Assembly: GCA_008363215.1 (NCBI GenBank)
Contig: RHKP01000021.1
Span: forward strand, 41,466-105,465
Length of the DNA stretch: 64,000 nucleotides
Direction of reading: 5' to 3'
Origin: Cyanobacteria bacterium CYA
GTDB lineage: Bacteria > Planctomycetota > Phycisphaerae > Phycisphaerales > UBA1924
Positions 1 to 8,612 of this stretch are shown here, piece by piece (position 1 is the stretch's first letter; each line of letters starts with the position of its first letter). The notes beneath the pieces were generated by a model. That model saw nothing but the letters and a program-made list of their open reading frames with translations. It had not been told where the DNA came from and did no database searches. Made by a program: the position numbers and the translations under genes.

Positions 1-5
1 GGGTG

Positions 6-39
6 CTGCCGACGGTTCTGACCGACCGCCGGCAGTTTT
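6..39 (+). terminator. Intrinsic terminator of a gene left of the window
   Basis: Arms CTGCCG (6-11) and CGGCAG (30-35) pair, an inner CGGT/ACCG pair extends the stem, and TTTT follows. It would end transcription entering from the left. Bases 40-172 hold nothing else I can support. Confidence 0.6.
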
Positions 40-172
40 CTGGGCTTGATCCGTGAGCGGTGCAAACCCCCCAGGCATGGGGATGGAATGTGTATCGAGC
101 AGATTCGGTGTTGCCATGTCGCGGCGGCCCAGGCGGCTTCGGCGGGCGAGCCGTGCGGACCTCGGCGCGGCG

Positions 173-201
173 TTGACCGACTCCGGCGACGGACCTAGCA
201 T
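173..201 (+). promoter_or_regulatory. Sigma70-type promoter of tRNA-fMet
   Basis: TTGACC (173-178), a 17-bp spacer and TAGCAT (196-201). The expected start is about 5 bp before the tRNA, as is usual for stable-RNA genes. Confidence 0.7.
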
Positions 202-211
202 CGTGACCTGT

Positions 212-283
<72 letters not shown>

Positions 284-286
<3 letters not shown>

Positions 287-360
287 TTGCCGGGCCGGTT
301 GCGAAAGCAGCCGGCCCTTTGGTTTTCAGGGAACGCCGCCGAGAGACCTCGGCGGCGTTT
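284..360 (+). repeat. attL: left copy of the 77-bp direct repeat
   Basis: It matches 62571-62647 at 76 of 77 positions; the one difference is at 343 (G here, C on the right). It begins with the last three bases of the tRNA and covers the tRNA's terminators. The two copies bracket the recombinase, the phage genes and both defence clusters, so they are read as attachment-site copies. Confidence 0.8.
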
Positions 361-361
361 T
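292..361 (+). terminator. Tandem terminators behind tRNA-fMet
   Basis: Hairpin 1 has arms GGGCCGG (292-298) and CCGGCCC (311-317), an inner TGC/GCA closing a GAAA tetraloop, and a T-rich tail. Hairpin 2 pairs 332-343 with 348-359, followed by T residues. Confidence 0.8.
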
Positions 362-932
362 CGCGTTTTGGCCCACGTTCCGTAGGGTTCGCCAACGCGA
401 CCGCCCGTGGGCCGGGTCTCTGCCGTGCCTCGTGTCCATAACCGGCTCTGGCCCGCTCGGGCCTCCCGGGCACGATTTCGGCCCAAAGTCTCTCCGCGTC
501 TCTCTTCGCCGGGTGTCCGGGTTAAGAGGGGTTGGTGCTCGCGAGAGCGCGGCAGATGAAGTCACTTCGGTAACGCGATGCAGTCGGGTTGATCCGCCGA
601 CATCGACCCGGCGGTTCACAAGCGGGCAGATCGCGCGACGGCTGCATAGGGAACCACTACCGGTGCGTGCGCTGCACCGGCTGGCTGGAGCCCCGATGCG
701 AACCCAGAACCCAGAGACCATGACGCCCGCGGAACGTGACGCAGAAGTGGCCAGCATCCTCGCCCTCGGCCTCGCGCGTGCCATCCATACGGATCGTTCG
801 CGTTCCACCCGGGAGGCGAGCGACCTGGCGAAATCTGACGCCGAGCGACTTGAACTTCCGCAGCATGCAGACCTCAGTGTCTCCGCACGGCCCCGGGGTT
901 AGGGCTCCGGACCGATGCGAAGAGGAACCCCC
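361..932 (+). other. Non-coding leader between attL and the integration genes
   Basis: No convincing gene. The first 200 bp resemble the sequence right of attR in order but are clearly diverged (shared stretches such as accgcccg and caaagtctctc, and a ggttaagagggg / ggttatgaggggg pair). Dispersed repeat copy 1 lies at 620-657, followed by a perfect hairpin with 7-bp arms, CCGGTGC and GCACCGG (about 660-680). Confidence 0.5.
620..657 (+). repeat. Dispersed two-block repeat, copy 1
   Basis: AAGCGGGCAGAT (620-631), 9 variable bases, then GCTGCATAGGGAACCAC (641-657). Copies 2 (19108) and 3 (32606) have the same blocks and the same 9-base spacing. This copy precedes the integration module. Confidence 0.75.
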
Positions 933-1439
933 ATGTCTGATGCGATCGAACGACAACTCGGCGAGCTTCAGCGGATGACCACCAGCGACCTGGTGGACCG
1001 CTACGAGGAACTCCACGGCCACGCCTGCCGCACGCGGCACCGCGCTTACCTGATCCGCAAGATCGCGTGGCGCATCCAGGCCAACGCGGAGGGCGATCTG
1101 AGCGAGCGGGCCAAGCGGCGGGCGGCCGAACTGGCGGACGACGCCGAGATCCGCACGATGGCTCCCCGCTCGTTCACCTCCCCGCCGCAGCCCGGCGAGA
1201 TTCGCACCCGCGTGCGTTCGCTCGACCCGCGGGACCGGCGGGACCCACGCCTGCCGCCGCCGGGCTCGGCGATCGTCCGCCAGTACAAGGGACGGACGAT
1301 CCGTGTGACGGTGCTCGCCGACGGTGAGGGCTTCGAGTTCGACGGCGAGCGGTACGGCACGCTCTCGGTGATCGCCAAGAAGGTGACGGGTCAGCACATC
1401 AACGGCTACCGCTTCTTCGGATTGCGGGGTGGGCGATGA
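933..1439 (+). CDS. DUF2924-family protein beside the recombinase
   Basis: 168 residues. The C-terminal half carries the pattern I associate with DUF2924: an IVRQYKGRTIRV strand pair, an FEFDGERYGTLSVIA stretch, then GYRFFGL. The family usually sits directly upstream of a serine recombinase and is thought to assist recombination; its biochemical role is not established. I chose ATG 933 over ATG 915 because GAGGA lies at a good distance before it. The stop overlaps the recombinase start, so the two are probably co-translated. The N-terminal half is helical and charged with no recognised motif. Confidence 0.75.
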   Translation: MSDAIERQLGELQRMTTSDLVDRYEELHGHACRTRHRAYLIRKIAWRIQANAEGDLSERAKRRAAELADDAEIRTMAPRSFTSPPQPGEIRTRVRSLDPRDRRDPRLPPPGSAIVRQYKGRTIRVTVLADGEGFEFDGERYGTLSVIAKKVTGQHINGYRFFGLRGGR

Positions 1440-3034
1440 CCAAGCGTGGCCAAACAACCGGAATGCCGCCGTCGCGGGAACGGGGCTCGGGCGCAGCCAG
1501 GCCCATCCGGTGCGCGATCTACACCCGCAAGAGCAGCGAGGAGGGTCTCGAACTCGAGTTCAACTCGCTCGACGCCCAGCGGGAGGCTGGGGAGTCCTAC
1601 ATCGCCAGCCAGCGGAACGAAGGCTGGATCTGCCTTCCTGACCGCTACGACGACGGTGGTTTCTCCGGCGGTAGCATGGAGCGGCCGGCGCTGGCGCACC
1701 TGCTGAAGGACATCGAGGCTGGCAAGGTCGACTGCGTCGTGGTCTACAAGGTGGACCGCCTCAGCCGGTCGCTGATGGACTTCGCTCGCATCATGGAGAC
1801 GTTCGACCGCAAGGGCGTGTCGTTCGTCTCCGTCACGCAGCAGTTCAACACCACCAGTTCGATGGGGCGGCTGACGCTCAACATCCTGCTGTCGTTCGCC
1901 CAGTTCGAAAGGGAGATCATCGGCGAGCGGATCCGCGACAAGATCGCCGCACAGAAACGCCGGGGCAAGTGGGCGGGCGGCGTGCCCATCCTGGGCTACG
2001 ACGTCGATCGGTCCGGCAGCAGCCCCCGCCTGGTGGTCAACCCGCGCGAGGCGGCCAAGGTCCGCGCGATCTTTCAGATGTACCTCGACAAGGGCTCGCT
2101 TCAGCGGACGGTGACCGAGCTGCGGCACCGGGAATGGAAGAACAAGCGCCGGCTGACCAAGAAGGGAGAAAGCGTCGGCGGCCAGCCCTTCAACACGGGC
2201 ACCCTCCACGTTCTTCTGACCAATCCGCTTCTGACGGGCAAGATCGTCCACCGGGGCAACACGTATGACGGTGAGCACGATGCCATCGTCGACCCCGCCT
2301 TGTTCGAGCGGGTGCGCCAGCAGCTCCTGGAGAACGGCCGGACCGGTGGCGTCGAGATGCGCAACAAGTACGGGGCCCTACTGCGCGGGCTCATCCGGTG
2401 CAAGAAGTGCGACTGCGCGATGATCCACACGTTCTATGGCAAAGGGAACAAGCAGTACCGCTACTACCGGTGCTTGGAGGCCATCAAGAACGGGGCGCAC
2501 ACCTGCGAGGCGTCGTCGCTGCCGGGGCTGGAGATCGAGAAGCTCGTCGTCGATGAAATCCGCACGCTCGGCAACGACCGAGCGTTGCTGGACCGCATCC
2601 TGGCCGAGGCCCAAGTCAACACAGAGAAGGAACGCACGGCGCTCAACACCGAGCGGGCGTCCATCCACGCCTCGCTTGGCCGCATGGAAAAGGAGCTTCG
2701 GGAACTCGTCGCGGACAAGAGCGGGAACGCGGCTGCCACCGCCCGGCTGGCCAGCGCACACGAGCAGGTCAGCGGCGCTCGGAGCCGGCTCGCGGAGATC
2801 GAGACCCGGCTCGGCGTACTCGGGGCCAAGGCAATCAACCGCGAGGAGGCCAGGCGAGCACTCAACGAGTTTGACGGCGTCTGGTCCCAACTGTCGCCCC
2901 GCGAGCAGGGCCGGGTACTGAAGTTGCTCTTATCGAAGATCGAGTACGACGCGGAGAACGCCACCGTCGCGGTGACATTCCGAGCGACCGGAATCGCAGC
3001 GCTGTGCACCCGCCGACTGGAGGAAGCCGCGTGA
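1436..3034 (+). CDS. Large serine recombinase / integrase
   Basis: 532 residues. The N-terminal resolvase domain has the catalytic motif Y29-x-R31-x-S33, followed by the YKVDRLSRS and FAQFERE segments typical of the family. A recombinase domain follows, then a zinc ribbon (CKKC ... C ... C around residues 318-355), a coiled coil and a C-terminal end-piece, the architecture of site-specific large serine recombinases. It is the only integrase seen in the window and lies 1.1 kb inside attL, so it should integrate and excise the element. The long direct repeat at a tRNA is more typical of tyrosine integrases, which is a small mismatch with this assignment. Confidence 0.92.
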   Translation: MTKRGQTTGMPPSRERGSGAARPIRCAIYTRKSSEEGLELEFNSLDAQREAGESYIASQRNEGWICLPDRYDDGGFSGGSMERPALAHLLKDIEAGKVDCVVVYKVDRLSRSLMDFARIMETFDRKGVSFVSVTQQFNTTSSMGRLTLNILLSFAQFEREIIGERIRDKIAAQKRRGKWAGGVPILGYDVDRSGSSPRLVVNPREAAKVRAIFQMYLDKGSLQRTVTELRHREWKNKRRLTKKGESVGGQPFNTGTLHVLLTNPLLTGKIVHRGNTYDGEHDAIVDPALFERVRQQLLENGRTGGVEMRNKYGALLRGLIRCKKCDCAMIHTFYGKGNKQYRYYRCLEAIKNGAHTCEASSLPGLEIEKLVVDEIRTLGNDRALLDRILAEAQVNTEKERTALNTERASIHASLGRMEKELRELVADKSGNAAATARLASAHEQVSGARSRLAEIETRLGVLGAKAINREEARRALNEFDGVWSQLSPREQGRVLKLLLSKIEYDAENATVAVTFRATGIAALCTRRLEEAA

Positions 3035-3483
3035 CCACCGTAGTTCGGACCATCCGTATCACCCGCAAGGCCCGCCGCAAGCGCGTCGTCCTTGGCCCCG
3101 ACGCCCCCAAGCCCGAACTGCCGGGCCGTGTGCCCCGCGTGGCCCGCCTACTGGCCTTGGCGATCAAGTACGACCGGCTCCTCCGTAAGGGCGTCGTCGC
3201 GGATCTCTCCGAGCTCGCCCGACTCTGTCAGGTAACGCAGCCGCGGATGACGCAGATCATGAACCTGCTGCATCTCGCGCCGGATATTCAGGAGGAGATC
3301 TTGGACCTAGAGCCGGTCCCCAAGGGCCGAGACCCCGTAACGGAACGGGACCTGCGGCCAATAGCCGCGATGACTTCGTGGGCGCGGCAGCGTGCCGCAT
3401 GGGAGCGACGCTGGAGGTCGACTCGCCGAGATGCATCAGGCCACCGCACCAGACCTGTCACGCCACACCAAGAAACTCGTTGA
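3031..3483 (+). CDS. Small helix-turn-helix protein of the integration module
   Basis: 150 residues from GTG 3031, which overlaps the recombinase stop. An HTH is visible at about residues 55-90 (LSELARLCQVTQPRMTQIM). Basic residues crowd the N-terminus (RKARRKR), suiting DNA binding. Small proteins of this type often follow serine recombinases and are plausible regulators or directionality factors, but that role is inferred. Its last 26 bases overlap the convergent DUF262 gene. Confidence 0.65.
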   Translation: MTTVVRTIRITRKARRKRVVLGPDAPKPELPGRVPRVARLLALAIKYDRLLRKGVVADLSELARLCQVTQPRMTQIMNLLHLAPDIQEEILDLEPVPKGRDPVTERDLRPIAAMTSWARQRAAWERRWRSTRRDASGHRTRPVTPHQETR

Positions 3484-5173
3484 GGCGTTTGGCAATAAGC
3501 TCTCTGCGGCGTTGGAGGAACTGCTTGTAGCACTCCACTCGAAGCAAGGGTTGATCGGTCGGAATGCACTGCGCTTCGAAGGCCGCACTGCCGGAGTCGG
3601 CCAGTATCGCAGGGAAGTAGTCCGAAGGTGGTTTGTCGCTGATCTGTCGGTTCGTCTTTCCCGCGATGAAGCACAGGTTTGCGATGTCGTCCGCTTCGCG
3701 GGGCGTGAACGTCTTCTTGAGCAGTGCCTTGGCGAATAGATGATGGAACTGAAGTCGATGCTGCGCTCCGGAGTGATCGAGCGCGATCGCTACTTGGGAC
3801 TTCCAATCCTTCGCGCCCGAGTCCCGGAAGGCCAGGAACATCGTTTTGAACAGCGCGCTTCGCTGGTTACGCCCCTCGAGCTCCTCCGGAACGATATCGA
3901 GACGCCCTGTTTGCTGCCTGAGACGATCAATCAGATCGGTCGCGGTGCCACCCGTCCGCAGCATAGCGAGGTCTTGGTCGAGAATGGTCTCGCTGGAACC
4001 GCGGGAGTACCGACCCTTCGCGTTCGCGAGGAGTAGCCAGTGACGGAGTTGCTTGGCCTCGTCCGCGGCGATCACATAGTTGCGCTGATGTCCGAAGTAC
4101 GCAATGGCGATCAAGATAAACGTCGACGACAACAACGCAGGACTGTCGATACCGGCATTGCTCTTCACGAAGTTCAGCGCGAACTCCATTCCGCGACAGG
4201 CCTGCGACCAGCCCGACTTGAGTTCGTCGACGGGTAAGTTCCCGACAGTCAGGAACCTGGACTGGCCCGTAGAGAACGACACGAGCGCCTTCAAGTGAAG
4301 CCCCAGGTCCAGCTCAAAGCCCTTCTTCGCGCACTGCTCCTGGAAGGCCTCGAATGTCTTCAGAGAGTTCTTCCACTTGGCCGTGATCTGTGCGAGCGCA
4401 AGATCCGAACTTCGGAGCTTCGCGCCGAGCGAGTTGACTCGCACGAAGATCTCGGTCACCTCCTCATAGGACAGTGACCGCTCCAAGACATCCATTCGGT
4501 AGACATATTTCTTGATGCCGCGGAGTCGCGCCAGTCGTTGGCTGTACTTCTTGAACCGAGGATCACTGACCTTCTCGATGCCCGCGCGCTCCAGAAACGG
4601 AGCATCCTCGTCCTTCTTGAAGACGTCGGTCACCTTCACCCATGTGGGCATCTGCTCGAGCTTGCGGCTGGCAACGACGAACGTCATCCTCTGAAAGCGT
4701 CGCTGCAGCTCATCTTCGCTTGAGTCCGCTTCGTCATCGGTGTCGACCGGGAAGAGATCTTCGTCGTCTTCATCCTCCGCGCCATCTTCGTCCACCTCTG
4801 TGACCACCGAAAGGTGATCAGGGTGCTCAAGGTTGAACAGAAGCTCCACGGGCCGCTTGCGGCCCCTCACCTTCACGGGTTCGCCGCGGATGACTGCCGA
4901 AAGCGAGGTCAGTCGCTGCTGACCATCGAGCAGTAGGCGAGTGCTCTTGTAGGGGTTGGCCTGCTGCGACACCGCCATGTCCTGAAGTGGTACGGCTTCG
5001 TCTGTCTCCCAGAGCAGAATCGCGCCGGACGGATAGCCCCTGTAAAGCGAGTCGAGAAGATCGCGGACGCGCGTGGACCGCCACACGTATCGACGCTGCA
5101 TCTCAGGCAAGCGGAGCTCGCCACGCTCGATCATGCCTACCAGTTCATCGACGGTCGCTTCTGCTTTGGCCAT
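3458..5173 (-). CDS. DUF262/DUF1524 protein, GmrSD-like nuclease
   Basis: 571 residues. The N-terminal DUF262 region shows LPEMQRRYVW and, near residue 82, DGQQRLT, the ParB/GmrS-type nucleotide-binding motif. An acidic insert follows (DEDGAEDEDDEDLF). The C-terminus has an HNH/DUF1524 nuclease pattern (FHHLFAK, then NLCFIAGKTNRQISDK). This two-domain layout is that of GmrSD-type type IV restriction enzymes, which cut modified phage DNA with NTP hydrolysis. It is the last gene of the four-gene minus-strand operon, 4 bp after the Res-like gene. It looks less GC-rich than its neighbours, suggesting a separate origin. Modification preference cannot be read. Confidence 0.85.
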   Translation of the reverse strand: MAKAEATVDELVGMIERGELRLPEMQRRYVWRSTRVRDLLDSLYRGYPSGAILLWETDEAVPLQDMAVSQQANPYKSTRLLLDGQQRLTSLSAVIRGEPVKVRGRKRPVELLFNLEHPDHLSVVTEVDEDGAEDEDDEDLFPVDTDDEADSSEDELQRRFQRMTFVVASRKLEQMPTWVKVTDVFKKDEDAPFLERAGIEKVSDPRFKKYSQRLARLRGIKKYVYRMDVLERSLSYEEVTEIFVRVNSLGAKLRSSDLALAQITAKWKNSLKTFEAFQEQCAKKGFELDLGLHLKALVSFSTGQSRFLTVGNLPVDELKSGWSQACRGMEFALNFVKSNAGIDSPALLSSTFILIAIAYFGHQRNYVIAADEAKQLRHWLLLANAKGRYSRGSSETILDQDLAMLRTGGTATDLIDRLRQQTGRLDIVPEELEGRNQRSALFKTMFLAFRDSGAKDWKSQVAIALDHSGAQHRLQFHHLFAKALLKKTFTPREADDIANLCFIAGKTNRQISDKPPSDYFPAILADSGSAAFEAQCIPTDQPLLRVECYKQFLQRRRELIAKRLNEFLGVA

Positions 5174-5177
5174 GGCA

Positions 5178-8100
5178 TCACCTGAGCGAACATGCAGTCA
5201 TAAGGTTATCGACATACGTCGTGGCGTCGTCCACCTGGAACAACACACCCAGCTGCTCCACCTCGGCCTTGGACATGATCTGACCAGCGCCGCGTGACCA
5301 GCCAAGGCTGGCGAAGGGCGTGTTGGAGAGGATGAAGGCGTGCAATTGCAAATCGGGCGTCTGCTGTGCCACGATCTGCTGCAGGCGGGGTACATCCCGC
5401 GTGGCGAACTGCACCTTGGGGTCGCTGGGGTCAAAGTGGTGTAGACCCTTCGGATCGACGAACGCCAAGTGCTGGCGTTCCCCCTCCTGGACCCACAGAA
5501 GGAAGTCGGGGAAGAAGTTCGCGGCCTGGAAGAACCCGAGGCCGGTCACCGCCTGATTGCGGAGCAGATAGACCTCTCGTCCACGGTTGGCCGTGCACCA
5601 CTTGGCCAGGTCCTGCACGAACTCGGCCTCCCACTTGTCGAGTGCGACCGGGCTGATCCGAATCTCGGCGTTCTTCCCGACATGTAGGAGGGGCTGATAC
5701 AGATGGCCTCCGAACGGAACCGTGCGCCAACGCCCGCCCCACTGACTCCATGTCGCGAGGAGATCTTGCCCCAGCGCCGTCTGGAGTCCCTCGATGAATG
5801 TCGCAATTTGCTCAATCTGCTGCGCAGTTTGCACAAGGTCGGTGGTCTCGACGACGTATCCCTCGACCATGTTCGGATCGTCTGGGGCAATCTCCGCGAC
5901 TTCGAGGTACGGAGCCTCCCATCGCCCGCGGATGTAGCGGTAGTACCGCTCGGCGTAGGCATTCAGAAGTTGCTGCGCCATGCGCTGCCATTGCGCGCGA
6001 TTCTCGTACCGCTCCAGCCGCATGTCGTCGGCGGTCGCCATCAACTCATACCAATCGTCCCTCGCCAGCATCTCGCTGATCGCACCACGGTCAACATGGA
6101 GCCGATCCAAGCCCCGGGAAGCCTTGAACGCTTCGACACCGAACAAGAGGGCATCTAGGTCAAACAGGAAGGCGGGAATCGTCTTCAGCGTCTGCCGGGG
6201 AAGGTCGCTCACCTGCCCGATTGCACTCGACACCGTCGCCTGCGTGCCGCCGGATGCCGTACGTGTCTCGCCGGCGATTCCGCGAATCCGAGGGAGCCAG
6301 TTCAGCCGCGTTCGATGCTGACGGAGCCACGCATCTTCAGGGGCCGTCGCGTGTGGTGGTCGTAGGCGAACCAGCGGGCCAAGCTTGCGGAACGCCTGCC
6401 CGCGCTCCACGGCTTCTCCTTCGATCTCGTTGCGGAGACGAAGCGTCTTCAGCTTCCGCTCAGGCAGCGTCTTCACGACAGGCAGATCCCAGACCTGCTT
6501 CTCCTGCGCCTCGGGCACCTCGCTGAAGATCCAGTCGCGGAACTGGTTCATGTAGCTGGCTTTCACACCAAAGACCTGAAGCGTCTCCACCTGCCGTAGA
6601 TTCCGTGGCGTCGGAGGCTTCTCAGCCAAGACCGACGACCGCCGCAGACTCATCCGATAGCCCCGCAGACGCACACCACGCCCAAACAACTGGATGATCT
6701 GTGTGCCCTCGTTCTTGCCCATCCGCATGAGCCCAATGGATGAAACACGCCACGAGTTCCATCCCTCGGTGAACTTCCGTGAGCCCACGAGCAGATTGAC
6801 AGGGCTGTCGTCGCGGTTGATGCCGTTGAACAGCGAGCCCCGATTCGCATCATCCTCCAGCCTATGGACACCTTTTTCTGCACACGCATCCGCGACAGCG
6901 CCAGGATCGCCGACGTTGACGACGCCAAAGGGCTCGGCTTCCCCGACCTTGAGCGCCAGTTCTCCGGACGCACCTTTGAGCAACTGAACAGCGAGCGCAC
7001 CGCCGCCGGGAGCATGGAACACGTCCCGGAGGATGCCCTCGTGCAGCGACCTCGCCTGCGCGGCCTTGTCCCCCGATACATCCAGGTGCGGAAGGCGATA
7101 GGCCAATAGATCGCGCCCCTTCTGATCCTTGAACCCCTCCTCGAGCAGGCTCTGGAGGATCGCGACGGATTCCGTCGGCTCGGCAAGGAATCGCTTCAAG
7201 AACAGCAGGACCTCGACCACGTCGGACACGGATTCCTTATCGTCCGCGTTCGACACCTTTCCGCCCGTCACCGTGTGCCCCACGAACACCCATAGGGGCT
7301 TGTCGATCTGGAAAGGCTTCATGGCGTCGCCGCCATCCATCCACACCCGAAGCTGCTGATAAAACAGCAGCAGCGCCGCCGTCAGGTATCGTTTCTGCTT
7401 CTCGTCTTCCTCCAGGTTGAGGATCGTGAAGTCCTTGCCGTAGCCATCGCGGTAGAAGCTGCGGTAGGCGTAGTCGAAGAGCACGCACCGCGCGTAGCGG
7501 TTCTTCATGCCCTCATCGGTGCCGATGGCTTCCTTGAACGTCGCCGAGTACTCAATGCAGAAGCCGTCCTTGGCGAGGTGATCGCGACGCCCCATCCATT
7601 TGCCGTCTTCGCCACGCCCTGCGCCCCGGTGCCCTTCGTCCACCAGCACGAGGTTGCAGCCGTCGAACGCCTCGGTCGCCACCGTGGCCTTGCCGTGGTC
7701 GTCCTGGAATTTGTGGATCGACAGGATCTTGATTGATCGCTGGGCCTGCTCGGCGAACAGCCCGTCAACACCCTGCTCGCCCACGGTGATGACATCGAAA
7801 CCAGACTGGGCAAACTCCGTGGCGTGCTGAGCGCTCAGGCCGTCGTTCGGAGTGACGAGGATAATCTGATCAAGCTTGGGCCATGTGCCTGCCCCGAACG
7901 CGGTCGCGTGATACTGACGAAACTGGCGAACATGGACATGCATGAGCAGTGTCTTGCCACTGCCCGTGGCGCACCAGAACGCCAGTCGCGCGAGCTGCCG
8001 CTTGGGATCGGCGTCATCACCGTCGCGTGCCTCGGTCGCGAACGGCGCAACCGCGTCCGGGGAATCCACGCCGCACTCTGCGTTGTGCTCGGCGATCCTC

Positions 8101-8612
8101 GCGTTGATCTCGTCCCGCAACGCTCCGGCGTCTTGAAAGTACCGGTCCAGGAACAACTCCGTGAAGAGCAGCGCCAGGTACTGGTGGTACTTCCAGTCAA
8201 TCCGAGGCTGGTTGTGCCGCATTCGCGAGGTGTTGATCGCCTGCGTGTGCTCTAAGATGTTCTGCTCGTAGACCCGGAGCCGGTCCACGGGCACGACGTT
8301 GGCGTCGGCGACGGTCGGGAGCACCTCGGCGATCGCCTCGAAGAACCGGTGCAGGCCGGTGCGTTCGTCGATCCCCTCGGCGCTGTCCGGGGTGACCTGG
8401 AACCGTTCCTTGAACTGCTTGAGGTCGCGGACGCCGAGCTTCGAGAGCGCCCACTGGAACAGGACCGTCTGGCGGTGAAAATCGGGCCGAGTGCGTCCCG
8501 CTGCGCCATTCCTGGCGGGTCGGCCCCGCCGCGCGGCGGGCGTCGCGGCGACTGCGGCGTCGCCGCCATCCGCGTTGGCCTGTGACTTCGGGGGACGTCC
8601 TCGCTTAGCCAT
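5178..8612 (-). CDS. Type III Res-like SF2 helicase-nuclease
   Basis: 1144 residues. A Lys/Arg/Ala-rich N-terminus precedes the SF2 motor: Walker A ATGSGKT at 215-221, motif II with DEGH, and later FGRGVRLRG as motif VI. The C-terminus ends in a PD-(D/E)xK nuclease: FPDFLLW (Asp near 1036), then DPKG (Asp 1053, Lys 1055). This is the organisation of type III restriction subunits and their relatives: translocation coupled to cleavage. Its ATG overlaps the stop of the Mod-like gene by 8 bp, so coupling is tight. Motor and nuclease look intact. Confidence 0.88.
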   Translation of the reverse strand: MAKRGRPPKSQANADGGDAAVAATPAARRGRPARNGAAGRTRPDFHRQTVLFQWALSKLGVRDLKQFKERFQVTPDSAEGIDERTGLHRFFEAIAEVLPTVADANVVPVDRLRVYEQNILEHTQAINTSRMRHNQPRIDWKYHQYLALLFTELFLDRYFQDAGALRDEINARIAEHNAECGVDSPDAVAPFATEARDGDDADPKRQLARLAFWCATGSGKTLLMHVHVRQFRQYHATAFGAGTWPKLDQIILVTPNDGLSAQHATEFAQSGFDVITVGEQGVDGLFAEQAQRSIKILSIHKFQDDHGKATVATEAFDGCNLVLVDEGHRGAGRGEDGKWMGRRDHLAKDGFCIEYSATFKEAIGTDEGMKNRYARCVLFDYAYRSFYRDGYGKDFTILNLEEDEKQKRYLTAALLLFYQQLRVWMDGGDAMKPFQIDKPLWVFVGHTVTGGKVSNADDKESVSDVVEVLLFLKRFLAEPTESVAILQSLLEEGFKDQKGRDLLAYRLPHLDVSGDKAAQARSLHEGILRDVFHAPGGGALAVQLLKGASGELALKVGEAEPFGVVNVGDPGAVADACAEKGVHRLEDDANRGSLFNGINRDDSPVNLLVGSRKFTEGWNSWRVSSIGLMRMGKNEGTQIIQLFGRGVRLRGYRMSLRRSSVLAEKPPTPRNLRQVETLQVFGVKASYMNQFRDWIFSEVPEAQEKQVWDLPVVKTLPERKLKTLRLRNEIEGEAVERGQAFRKLGPLVRLRPPHATAPEDAWLRQHRTRLNWLPRIRGIAGETRTASGGTQATVSSAIGQVSDLPRQTLKTIPAFLFDLDALLFGVEAFKASRGLDRLHVDRGAISEMLARDDWYELMATADDMRLERYENRAQWQRMAQQLLNAYAERYYRYIRGRWEAPYLEVAEIAPDDPNMVEGYVVETTDLVQTAQQIEQIATFIEGLQTALGQDLLATWSQWGGRWRTVPFGGHLYQPLLHVGKNAEIRISPVALDKWEAEFVQDLAKWCTANRGREVYLLRNQAVTGLGFFQAANFFPDFLLWVQEGERQHLAFVDPKGLHHFDPSDPKVQFATRDVPRLQQIVAQQTPDLQLHAFILSNTPFASLGWSRGAGQIMSKAEVEQLGVLFQVDDATTYVDNLMTACSLR

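Noticed and set aside
620..657. Dispersed repeat as a sigma54 promoter
   Set aside because: The GG and GC elements are about 17 bp apart, not 10, so another factor must recognise it if it is a promoter.
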